A stretch of 27,020 nt of DNA from an uncultured Bacilli bacterium (GTDB taxonomy: Bacteria > Bacillota_I > Bacilli_A > RF39 > UBA660), in NCBI GenBank assembly GCA_934098385.1, contig CAKOOJ010000010.1, positions 1 to 27,020 on the forward strand, written 5' to 3'. The notes beneath the pieces were generated by a model. It did not search any database and was not told where the DNA came from. It saw only the letters and a list, made by a program, of their open reading frames with translations. The position numbers were made by a program, and so were the translations under genes. Each line of letters opens with the position of its first letter. The stretch's first letter is position 1. Shown here one piece after another: positions 14,334-20,075 of the stretch.

Positions 14334-15479
14334 CTAGAGTGGAGTGTCTTCTTTCCAATCCATGAAGTTAAGAACTTTATTTTTTATGCTTTCATCTTCT
14401 ATAGGTGCTGGTTGGTAATTATTTGTTTTAGTTGTATAAACATAACATGGTATTATTTCTGAGTTTTCATTTACTAATGTATTATTGTTGTCTATAGTTA
14501 AATTCATTTGATATATAATAGTTCTATTTTCTGGATTTTTACTGCCACCATAACAGAAATTGCCTAAAGAATATATTATTTCTTTATCTTTATATATTTC
14601 TCTAGGTTGCAATACGTGTGGGTGACTACCTATAACTAGATCGGCACCATTGTCAATTAGTTTTCTTGTGGCATTTATTTTCCATTCTTCTGGTTTATGA
14701 ATTCTTTCTTGTCCTCCGTGGAAAAAAACTATTTGGTAATCTGATTTTTTTTCTGCTTCTTTAATTAATGTAATAATTTCATTTGCTTGTGATTCTATCC
14801 ACAATCCTTTGCATATAACGGCAATAACGTAATTATTTTTTTTAAAGTACATGATGTTGTTGTAGTCTCCATATTGCATATTAGTTTTAGATATAGTATT
14901 AATTGTATCTTGTTTTCCAAGTGGTCCATAGTCATTAGAATGATTGTTAGAAATAGAAACACCTTCTACGCTTGATGAAGTTAATATATTTATATTATCT
15001 GTTTTTGATTTATACCAATAAGCTGGTTCAGTATTTTTATTGATTTCTGTTAAAGGCTGGTCTGTTAGAACATTTTCTAAATTTACAATAGTAAAATCAT
15101 CTTCTTTAAAAATGTTATTAACTTTACTAAGAAAGTATGAAGATTCTTTATTATTAGCATATTCATTAAAACTACCTGGTGTAGTTTGATCTTTATATGA
15201 TGCTAACATTGTATCTCCTGCAAATGATAATTTTATATTAAATGTATCATTTATAGTTTTATTATTGTCATTATCTATACTATTTTCATCATTTGTATTT
15301 TTTGTTTCGTTATTTTCTAATTTAATTTTTTCTTTACTTATTTCTTCTTTTGCTATTTTTATATAATTTTCATATACTTTTTTTGATTGATTTTCAAAAT
15401 ATAATTTAGATATAAAAATAGTTGAAATAAATGTTAAAAAATATAAAATTATATATGTTATTAGTGTTTTTCTTTTCAT
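14334..15479 (-). CDS. CapA/PgsA-type metallophosphoesterase-fold membrane protein
   Basis: 381 residues. A membrane helix at about 8-25 anchors it; a Lys/Glu/Asn/Asp-rich linker (about 40-80) leads to the extracellular CapA domain (PF09587). Metal-site motifs in order: FAGDTML, VNLENVLTD, SNNHSNDYG, FHGGQE, GSHPHVLQPREIYKDKEIIYSLGNF. Family members take part in poly-gamma-glutamate export or are uncharacterised surface phosphoesterases. No capB, capC or pgs genes are adjacent, so capsule synthesis cannot be claimed. It has a consensus promoter and its own terminator. Confidence 0.88.
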   Translation of the reverse strand: MKRKTLITYIILYFLTFISTIFISKLYFENQSKKVYENYIKIAKEEISKEKIKLENNETKNTNDENSIDNDNNKTINDTFNIKLSFAGDTMLASYKDQTTPGSFNEYANNKESSYFLSKVNNIFKEDDFTIVNLENVLTDQPLTEINKNTEPAYWYKSKTDNINILTSSSVEGVSISNNHSNDYGPLGKQDTINTISKTNMQYGDYNNIMYFKKNNYVIAVICKGLWIESQANEIITLIKEAEKKSDYQIVFFHGGQERIHKPEEWKINATRKLIDNGADLVIGSHPHVLQPREIYKDKEIIYSLGNFCYGGSKNPENRTIIYQMNLTIDNNNTLVNENSEIIPCYVYTTKTNNYQPAPIEDESIKNKVLNFMDWKEDTPL

Positions 15480-15503
15480 ATAATCATTATCCTTATATTT
15501 TTA

Positions 15504-15532
15504 ATTATATGTTATAGTTTTATTGGTGTCAA
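15504..15532 (-). promoter_or_regulatory. Consensus sigma-A promoter of the CapA-like gene
   Basis: On the minus strand TTGACA (15532-15527), 17 bp, TATAAT (15509-15504): a perfect match to both hexamers and spacing. Confidence 0.9.
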
Positions 15533-15590
15533 ATATAATTATTTGTATAATTTTAGGTTTAAAAGATATTAATTTTTGCTAATTTAGGGC

Positions 15591-15619
15591 TTCACAAATT
15601 ATTAATTGTATGTTATATT
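15591..15619 (+). promoter_or_regulatory. Promoter of tRNA-Arg
   Basis: TTCACA (15591-15596), a 17-bp spacer and TATATT (15614-15619), about 20 bp before the mature tRNA. Confidence 0.55.
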
Positions 15620-15639
15620 AGTTAAGTAAATTTATTTGT

Positions 15640-15716
15640 GCGCTCATAGCTCAATTGGATAGAGCGTTAGACTACGGATCTAAAGGTTAGGGGTTCGACT
15701 CCCTTTGGGCGCACCA
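15640..15716 (+). tRNA. tRNA-Arg (anticodon ACG)
   Basis: A 77-nt cloverleaf including encoded CCA. Acceptor GCGCTCA/TGGGCGC (one G-U pair), anticodon stem TTAGA/TCTAA, loop CTACGGA with ACG at 15674-15676, T-arm with GGTTCGACTCC, discriminator A. A34 should be deaminated to inosine to read CGU/CGC/CGA. Confidence 0.97.
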
Positions 15717-15736
15717 TTTTTTGTTTTTTATTCATG

Positions 15737-15763
15737 AGAAAGTACTATTGTACTTTTCTTTTT
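15737..15763 (+). terminator. Terminator after tRNA-Arg
   Basis: AGAAAGTAC against GTACTTTTCT with one bulged base, followed by a T run. Confidence 0.75.
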
Positions 15764-15851
15764 ACATATTTATTTGTGTTTATTACATAATATATAGTGT
15801 ATTGTATTTAATTTTGTATTTTATAATTTATGCTTTGTATATTAAAAATAC

Positions 15852-15879
15852 TTGTATTTTAAATATAATATGATATAAT
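15852..15879 (+). promoter_or_regulatory. Promoter of the locus B antisense RNA
   Basis: TTGTAT (15852-15857), a 16-bp spacer and TATAAT (15874-15879) with an extended -10 TGA in front. The antisense promoter at 21030-21057 has the same extended -10 and the same 16-bp spacing. Confidence 0.75.
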
Positions 15880-15885
15880 TAAGTT

Positions 15886-15985
15886 GTGATAAGTTTACTT
15901 GTCAAATTAAAAAGAGATACAATTTTGGCTTAGATGTATCTCCACAATGTGGGTTGCACCTAATTATATAGGTGCTTTTATTTTT
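15886..15985 (+). ncRNA. Short convergent RNA, candidate antitoxin RNA (locus B)
   Basis: From the predicted start near 15886 the RNA forms GATAAGT/ACTTGTC (15888-15903), then hairpin GAGATACA/TGTATCTC (15914-15942), and a terminator GCACCTA/TAGGTGC (15956-15975) with a U-rich tail. It is about 100 nt with no credible reading frame. Its 3' third is antisense to the 3' end of the overlapping peptide genes (15964-16064, minus strand). Its main hairpin is a near copy of the hairpin that starts the opposing mRNA (16159-16135). Confidence 0.65.
15913..15948 (+). repeat. Mirrored hairpin repeat, antisense-RNA side (locus B)
   Basis: AGAGATACAATT ... TGTATCTCCACAAT recurs on the other strand at 16159-16129 as AGAGATACAATT ... 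TGTACCTCCACAAT, with different loop bases and one stem change. That change (T to C) breaks one base pair in the mRNA copy but creates the anti-Shine-Dalgarno ACCTCC. Confidence 0.8.
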
Positions 15986-16098
15986 ATTTTAATATGATTG
16001 CAAGGACTACAATGATGAAAAGAATTAATGAAAGTATTAATACAACTGCCATTAAGTATTCCATTTTTTAATGTAGATAATAATTTATATGCTTTCAT
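15964..16098 (-). CDS. 44-codon overlapping frame with strong ribosome site (mok-like, locus B)
   Basis: GAGGAGGTGATGGT directly precedes ATG 16098, the strongest ribosome site in this part of the window. The encoded peptide (MKAYKLLSTLKNGILNGSCI, then NTFINSFHHC) is polar and not conserved with the matching frame at 21205-21264. It runs through the whole hydrophobic frame (15984-16064) in a different register. Its stop lies inside the terminator hairpin of the opposing RNA. The likely purpose is to bring ribosomes onto the message so the inner frame is translated, as mok does for hok. It could instead be the only translated product; codon content argues against that. Confidence 0.45.
   Translation of the reverse strand: MKAYKLLSTLKNGILNGSCINTFINSFHHCSPCNHIKIKIKAPI
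15984..16064 (-). CDS. 26-residue hydrophobic peptide, candidate type I toxin (locus B)
   Basis: From ATG 16064: MEYLMAVVLILS, then an unbroken hydrophobic run (LILFIIVVLAIIL) ending in Lys. This is a single membrane helix with almost no soluble part. It begins M-E-Y-L, against M-D-Y-L in the peptide at 21183-21248, although the two loci otherwise differ. No ribosome site precedes ATG 16064 (upstream is AT-rich, CTACATTAAAAA). Translation probably depends on the overlapping frame that starts at 16098 with an excellent site. Both frames overlap the antisense RNA at their ends. A holin-like or BsrG/TxpA-like toxin is the nearest known shape; I cannot assign a family. Confidence 0.6.
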   Translation of the reverse strand: MEYLMAVVLILSLILFIIVVLAIILK

Positions 16099-16104
16099 AC
16101 CATC

Positions 16105-16139
16105 ACCTCCTCATACATATAAATATGTATTGTGGAGGT
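16105..16139 (-). promoter_or_regulatory. Shine-Dalgarno-sequestering stem with alternative pairing (locus B)
   Basis: In the mRNA, ACCTCC (16139-16134) is complementary to the ribosome site GGAGGT (16110-16105). The two are brought together by an intervening hairpin ATACATA/TATGTAT (16130-16113). The same CCTC also closes the first hairpin of the message (GAGATACA/TGTACCTC, 16158-16135), so the two folds exclude each other. This resembles a translational switch. Confidence 0.55.
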
Positions 16140-16159
16140 ACACCTATAATTGTATCTCT
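16129..16159 (-). repeat. Mirrored hairpin repeat, peptide-mRNA side (locus B)
   Basis: Inverted partner of 15913-15948. It starts within a base or two of the predicted transcription start, so it is the very 5' end of the peptide mRNA. Confidence 0.8.
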
Positions 16160-16165
16160 GATATA

Positions 16166-16194
16166 ATTATATAATATAAAATTTAATATTACAA
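16166..16194 (-). promoter_or_regulatory. Promoter of the locus B peptide mRNA
   Basis: On the minus strand TTGTAA (16194-16189), 17 bp, TATAAT (16171-16166). The same hexamers, spacing and upstream CG appear at 21359-21331 in locus C. Confidence 0.75.
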
Positions 16195-16295
16195 CGATAA
16201 TCTATATAAAATAATAGAAAGTATTTATTAAAAACAAATTTTTTTTTTAGTATAAAATCGATTTAATGATGAACACTATATAATGGTGATTTATA

Positions 16296-17585
16296 GTGAT
16301 AAACGGTTATAATATTAGAAAAATAAATGGAGAAGAAATACTTTGTTTGTATTTAGATTTATCTAGTGAGTTTGCTAATTTAGATTCTAAAAAAAATAAA
16401 TCTTTAAAGAAAAATATTAAAAAATATATTAAGAAAAATAAAATAACTTTTAAAGGTGTTAAAGTTGCTTTAATTATTGGTGGATTTCTTGTTGGTACAG
16501 TTATGTTGAATAATGTGAATCAATTTGATAATAATTTTAATAATAAAAATAATATTGTTGCTATTATGAATGAAGAACATGATGATATAATTGATAATAA
16601 TACTTTACAAGAAAATGAAAATAAAGAAGAAGATGTTGTTGTTCAAGATAGTGATGTTGAGAACAATACTACTAATCAAATAAATAAAAAAAAAGTAAAA
16701 AATAGAGATAACGTTGTTAAAGAAAGTAATAATAAAGTAGAAGTAAAAAAAGAAGAAGATATTGTTAAGGAAGAAGTTATTGATAATAATATATATGTTA
16801 ATGTTAGAAGAAATAATGGTAATATAGAAAAATATGAACTTGAAGAATATATAATTGGTGTAGTTGGTGCTGAGATGCCTGCATCCTTTAATAAAGAAGC
16901 ACTTAAGGCACAAAGTGTAGTTGCTAGAACTTATGCTTTAAAATCTATAAAAAATAATAAACAGTTAACTAGTGATAATAGTACACAAAATTTTAAAGAT
17001 AATAATGAATTAAAAAAAATGTGGGGTAGTAGTTATAATACATATTATAATAAAATAAAAAGTGCTGTTTTAGATACAAAAGGTTTATATTTGTCATATA
17101 ATAATGATTATGTTGATGCAGTATATCATTCTACTAGTAATGGGAATACAGAAGATGCAGTTTATGTTTGGGGGAATAGTGTACCTTATTTAAAAAGCGT
17201 TAGTAGTGATTATGATAATACTAATAAAAATTATAATAGTACTATAACTTTAACTTATAATGAAATATCTAATAAATTAAAAAATAGTATTGATAGTAAT
17301 ACTAAATTTAATATTATAAGTAGAACGAGTGGTAATAGAGTAAAAGAAATAGAAATTAATGGAACAACATATAGTGGAGTGGAATTTAGAAAATTATTAA
17401 ATTTAAGGTCAGCTGATTTTAGTATAGAAAATAATGGTGCTAATGTTGTTATAAGTACTAATGGATATGGACATGGTGTTGGTATGAGTCAATATGGAGC
17501 AAATGGTATGGCTAATAATGGTAGTAGTTATAGAGATATATTATTACATTATTATACTGGTGTATCCATTAAAAATATTTATTAA
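16296..17585 (+). CDS. spoIID: SpoIID/LytB-domain protein (engulfment lytic transglycosylase)
   Basis: 429 residues. SpoIID in Bacillus is a mother-cell lytic transglycosylase that, with SpoIIP and SpoIIM, thins the septal peptidoglycan during engulfment. Here a cytosolic N-terminus (1-53), a membrane helix at about 54-71 and a long Asn/Asp/Lys/Glu-rich linker (75-165) precede the catalytic domain. Its core is VEEYIIGVVGAEMP-like (residues 181-195, putative catalytic Glu193), then EALKAQSVVARTYAL, YHSTSNGNTEDA, and the C-terminal GYGHGVGMSQYGANGMA. It starts with GTG 16296 behind GGTGAT; no better ATG exists. The N-terminal 50 residues before the helix are longer than in Bacillus. Its neighbour gpr is convergent and overlaps it by 17 bp. 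It could also be a non-sporulation SpoIID paralogue. Confidence 0.85.
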   Translation: MINGYNIRKINGEEILCLYLDLSSEFANLDSKKNKSLKKNIKKYIKKNKITFKGVKVALIIGGFLVGTVMLNNVNQFDNNFNNKNNIVAIMNEEHDDIIDNNTLQENENKEEDVVVQDSDVENNTTNQINKKKVKNRDNVVKESNNKVEVKKEEDIVKEEVIDNNIYVNVRRNNGNIEKYELEEYIIGVVGAEMPASFNKEALKAQSVVARTYALKSIKNNKQLTSDNSTQNFKDNNELKKMWGSSYNTYYNKIKSAVLDTKGLYLSYNNDYVDAVYHSTSNGNTEDAVYVWGNSVPYLKSVSSDYDNTNKNYNSTITLTYNEISNKLKNSIDSNTKFNIISRTSGNRVKEIEINGTTYSGVEFRKLLNLRSADFSIENNGANVVISTNGYGHGVGMSQYGANGMANNGSSYRDILLHYYTGVSIKNIY

Positions 17586-18282
17586 ATATAGTGTTTAATG
17601 TGTTAGATATTAAATCTGTTATATGTGATACATATAAATCTATATTTGAATTAATTAATAACATAGTTTTATTATTATTTATATATTCTAAAGATACTGG
17701 TATACCAATAGTTATTATTGGTTTTTTTAATAAATTATAGTCTATTAATTTATTATTATTTAATATACCACTACCTGGTTTAATACCTGTATTAGATATT
17801 TCAATAGTTTGATTAATATAATTAATATTATTTGTTATAAAAGAATCTATTAAAATAACTAAGTCTGGTTTAATTAAGTTTGATATACATTTAATTATTT
17901 TATCTGTATTTATACCAGTACAGCCTAATATACCTGGTATGAATGCTGATACTTTAATATTATTTATATTATCTAGACCTTTTATGTTATAATTAACTTT
18001 TATTTTATTTATAGTAATTGGTCCTATACTATCTGCTGTATTATTAATATTACCTAGTCCTATTATAAGTACATGTTTAATATTAATATTTAATTTATTA
18101 ATAAAATATAATATTTCTTTTAAAAATATATTATTTAAAAATTTATTATTAATATTATCAAATTTAATTGTATGATAAATATTTGTTTTATATATAGATT
18201 CTAATATTTCTATATTATTATATTTTTTTATTAATTTATATTCTTTGTTAGTATCTATATACATATCTGTTCTTAAATTCAT
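17569..18282 (-). CDS. gpr: Short GPR-type spore protease (SASP-degrading)
   Basis: 237 residues against about 370 in Bacillus. GPR degrades small acid-soluble spore proteins at germination. Core motifs: RTDMYIDTN at 4-12, LIIGLGNINNTADSIGP at 72-88 (conserved Asp84), SAFIPGILGCTGINT at 112-126, KPDLVILIDSF (Asp146), then QTIEISNTGIKPGSGILNN and TIGIPVSLE. Both Asp residues correspond to positions reported as essential in Bacillus GPR. Two differences stand out. The N-terminal pro-sequence is nearly absent (RTD starts at residue 4), and the C-terminal third is missing. A sigma-G-like promoter lies upstream. YyaC-type proteins are shorter relatives, but the RTD block favours GPR. Confidence 0.82.
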   Translation of the reverse strand: MNLRTDMYIDTNKEYKLIKKYNNIEILESIYKTNIYHTIKFDNINNKFLNNIFLKEILYFINKLNINIKHVLIIGLGNINNTADSIGPITINKIKVNYNIKGLDNINNIKVSAFIPGILGCTGINTDKIIKCISNLIKPDLVILIDSFITNNINYINQTIEISNTGIKPGSGILNNNKLIDYNLLKKPIITIGIPVSLEYINNNKTMLLINSNIDLYVSHITDLISNTLNTIFNKYF

Positions 18283-18300
18283 ATATTTTCACCCTAATAT

Positions 18301-18331
18301 TATATTGATTAAATTATTAAATAAATATACA
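18301..18331 (-). promoter_or_regulatory. Possible sigma-G-type promoter of gpr
   Basis: On the minus strand TGTATA (18331-18326), an 18-bp spacer and CAATATA (18307-18301), near the sigma-G pattern (GHATR, 17-18 bp, CATnnTA). gpr is a forespore sigma-G/F gene in Bacillus. The match is partial. Confidence 0.3.
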
Positions 18332-18352
18332 ATATTAATAGAGGTTTTAAAT

Positions 18353-19183
18353 ATGGTAGTAATTAATAATATAAATAATTTAGATTTAGATAATACTATT
18401 TGTTGTGGACAAATATTTAGATATGAAAAATTAGAAGATAATAGCTATATAGTTGTATTAAAAGATAGGGTAGTTAAATTAAAATATATAGATAATAAAT
18501 TGTACATTGATTCTAATAATATGGATAATATAGAAAATGTTATTAGAGAGTATTTAGATTTAGATAGAGATTATATTAGTATAATAGAAAATATTAAAGA
18601 ATGTGATGATGTACTTGGTAAATATTTAGATAAGTCTATTGGATTAAAAATGATTAAACAAGACCCTATAGAATGTATTATTAGCTATATAATAAGTCAA
18701 AATAATAGTGTTAGAAATATAAAGAATAGTTTAGATTTAATAAGTTGTAAGTTTGGAAATAAAGTTATATTTTTAGATAAAGACTATTATTTATTTCCTG
18801 GTATAGATAAGTTAAGTAAAATTAGTTTAGAAGAATTTAGAGAATGTAAAGTAGGTTTTAGAGATAGATATTTAGTTGATATAATAAGTGATATTGTAGA
18901 GAATAGATTAAATGTTAATTATATATTTGAAATGAATAGTGAAGATAGTTTAAGATATTTGATGAGTTTTCGAGGAATAGGGATGAAAGTTGCTAGTTGT
19001 ATACTTTTATTTGCTTATCAAAAGTATGATGTTTATCCAATAGATACTTGGGTTAAAAAATATATGGATACTAATTACGGTATTAAAGATGAAAAGAATA
19101 TAAAAGAGTTTTGTAAAGAAAAATATGGTAAATATAGTGGACTTGCTATTCAATATATGTTTAATGGTATGAGGAATATGTAA
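18353..19183 (+). CDS. ogg: 8-oxoguanine DNA glycosylase/AP lyase (OGG1 type)
   Basis: 276 residues from ATG 18353 (AGAGGTTTTAAAT upstream). An upstream in-frame start at 18245 would overlap gpr and encode a non-conserved, AT-rich stretch, so it is rejected. It excises 8-oxoguanine from DNA and nicks the abasic strand. N-terminal domain: LDLDNTICCGQIFRYEKL (the 'cGQ.FRw' block). Then QDPIECIISYIISQNNSVRNI, and the helix-hairpin-helix FRGIGMKVASCILL with catalytic Lys212 followed by PIDTW with Asp231. The protein is complete and about the length of bacterial OGG enzymes. It is divergent from gpr, 70 bp apart; DNA repair and spore-outgrowth genes next to each other may be functional or accidental. 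Confidence 0.92.
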   Translation: MVVINNINNLDLDNTICCGQIFRYEKLEDNSYIVVLKDRVVKLKYIDNKLYIDSNNMDNIENVIREYLDLDRDYISIIENIKECDDVLGKYLDKSIGLKMIKQDPIECIISYIISQNNSVRNIKNSLDLISCKFGNKVIFLDKDYYLFPGIDKLSKISLEEFRECKVGFRDRYLVDIISDIVENRLNVNYIFEMNSEDSLRYLMSFRGIGMKVASCILLFAYQKYDVYPIDTWVKKYMDTNYGIKDEKNIKEFCKEKYGKYSGLAIQYMFNGMRNM

Positions 19184-19212
19184 ATTTTTTTACAATTTGT
19201 TTAATTATGTAG

Positions 19213-19241
19213 TTGATTTTTATAGAAATATATATTAGAAT
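19213..19241 (+). promoter_or_regulatory. Promoter of the pilin-like gene
   Basis: TTGATT (19213-19218), a 17-bp spacer and TAGAAT (19236-19241). Confidence 0.55.
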
Positions 19242-19294
19242 TTAATTATATAGTAGAAACATACTAGTTTAAATTGAAAGGAAATGATAATAAT

Positions 19295-19717
19295 ATGAAA
19301 AAATTAAATAAGAAAGGTTTTACATTAGTAGAATTACTTGCTGTTATAGTTATTTTGGCTTTATTAATTGTTGTTGTTGCTAACACTGCTTTACCAGCAC
19401 TAAATAATTCTAAAAAGAAAAGTTTAACAACTTATGCACAAAGAGTTGCTGAAAAAGCTAAAGAACAATATTTGACTGATGAGCTAAATAATTCATCAAC
19501 AAAGTCATGTTATACTGTTAGTGAATTAATGGGTACAGCTGAAGGTTCAACTTACAGTGGGATTGTAGAAGTAACAAAAGATACTGAAAATAACAAGTAT
19601 ACTGCAACAGTTTATATTTATGATAAAGATTATATGTTGAATGGGGTTGCCGATAATAATTTATCTAGTGCAGATCCTGCTGCTAAAGGCACTTTAACTA
19701 AATCTTCTTGTTCCTAA
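19295..19717 (+). CDS. Type IV pilin-like protein with class III signal (orphan prepilin)
   Basis: 140 residues from ATG 19295 behind AAAGGAAATGATA. The leader MKKLNKKG ends at Gly8, followed by FTLVELLAVIVILALLIVVV with Phe at +1 and Glu at +5, the hallmark of prepilin-peptidase substrates. An amphipathic helix (35-64) and a small Tyr/Thr-rich globular region follow. Two cysteines, Cys72 and Cys139 (penultimate), could close a disulfide loop over the whole globular domain. There is no prepilin peptidase, ATPase or assembly gene in the window. It may be a ComGC-like or surface pseudopilin assembled by a machine encoded elsewhere. It has its own promoter and no obvious terminator. No gene lies between it and the tRNA-Pro promoter. 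Confidence 0.85.
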   Translation: MKKLNKKGFTLVELLAVIVILALLIVVVANTALPALNNSKKKSLTTYAQRVAEKAKEQYLTDELNNSSTKSCYTVSELMGTAEGSTYSGIVEVTKDTENNKYTATVYIYDKDYMLNGVADNNLSSADPAAKGTLTKSSCS

Positions 19718-19812
19718 TATTTAATTATAATAGTGTTTTATAAAAAATTGTAATTTTATTGAATTTTAGTTTAAAAAATCTTAGTGAACAAAAAAAATAT
19801 GAAAAATTTTAC

Positions 19813-19841
19813 TTGCATAAATCCCAAACCTGTAGTATAGT
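19813..19841 (+). promoter_or_regulatory. Promoter of tRNA-Pro
   Basis: TTGCAT (19813-19818), a 17-bp spacer and TATAGT (19836-19841). The spacer contains CCCAAACC (19823-19830), the exact complement of the anticodon-loop sequence GGTTTGGG (19907-19914); that may be chance. Confidence 0.75.
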
Positions 19842-19846
19842 ATTAA

Positions 19847-19873
19847 GTAGTTAAGTTAATTAACTGCTTTTTG
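19847..19873 (+). promoter_or_regulatory. Terminator-like hairpin in the tRNA-Pro leader
   Basis: GTAGTTAA (19847-19854) pairs with TTAACTGC (19860-19867; one G-U) around loop GTTAA, followed by TTTTTG. It looks like an intrinsic terminator placed between promoter and tRNA, three bases before the mature 5' end. It may attenuate transcription or simply shape the leader for RNase P. The TTTTTG tail is part of the segment repeated in reverse at 20053-20075. Confidence 0.5.
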
Positions 19874-19876
19874 TAT

Positions 19877-19953
19877 CGAGAAGTAGCACAGCTTGGTAGT
19901 GCACTTGGTTTGGGACCAAGGGGTCGCAGGTTCGAATCCTGTCTTCTCGACCA
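19877..19953 (+). tRNA. tRNA-Pro (anticodon TGG)
   Basis: 77 nt with encoded CCA. Acceptor CGAGAAG/CTTCTCG, anticodon stem CTTGG/CCAAG, loop TTTGGGA with TGG at 19911-19913, T-arm GCAGGTTCGAATCCTGT, discriminator A. D-arm contains GCACAGCTTGGTAGTGC. A TGG anticodon can read all four proline codons, so this may be the only or main tRNA-Pro. Confidence 0.97.
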
Positions 19954-19964
19954 TTTGATATTTA

Positions 19965-19989
19965 CAGCACTTAAATGTGTTGTTTTTTT
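19965..19989 (+). terminator. Terminator after tRNA-Pro
   Basis: CAGCAC/GTGTTG (one G-T pair), loop TTAAAT, then seven T. The stem is modest, so some read-through into the complementary region at 19994-20075 is plausible. Confidence 0.75.
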
Positions 19990-19993
19990 ATGT

Positions 19994-20075
19994 CCCCTTG
20001 TCCCAAAGTAAAAAAATAGAATATATTGATTATAAATATTCTATTTGTTAAATGTGCTACTTCTCGATGCAAAAA
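19994..20075 (-). repeat. Inverted, interrupted partial copy of tRNA-Pro
   Basis: Read on the minus strand, 20075-20053 is identical to 19868-19890 (tRNA leader tail, acceptor 5' strand, start of the D-arm) except for one T-to-C change: 22 of 23 bases. Further on, 20007-19994 reads TTTGGGACAAGGGG, the anticodon loop and 3' stem of tRNA-Pro (19909-19923) with one base deleted. The D-loop and 5' anticodon stem are replaced by an AT-rich perfect hairpin (20014-20046). As RNA from the plus strand, this region is antisense to tRNA-Pro at two sites. The 23-bp block starts immediately after the stop codon of the endonuclease gene. Confidence 0.85.
20014..20046. terminator. AT-rich 11-bp hairpin inside the tRNA-like repeat
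   Basis: AAATAGAATAT/ATATTCTATTT with loop TGATTATAA-like (20025-20035). An A run (20010-20016) on the left gives a U run for leftward RNA, so it can end transcription of the endonuclease gene. For rightward RNA it is only a stable stem. Confidence 0.6.

Noticed and set aside
13976..14365. 129-codon plus-strand open frame
   Set aside because: Opposite the 13834-14247 gene and its promoter; that gene has a ribosome site, promoter and terminator, this frame has none.
15886..15985. Locus B antisense RNA as a metabolite riboswitch controlling a downstream gene
   Set aside because: No gene follows in the same direction before spoIID, which starts about 310 bp later; the opposing peptide gene and mirrored hairpin explain it better.
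16605..16913. 102-codon open frame on the minus strand
   Set aside because: Lies opposite the Asn/Glu/Lys-rich linker of spoIID; its Phe/Ile/Tyr-rich product is the mirror of AT-rich codons, with no ribosome site.
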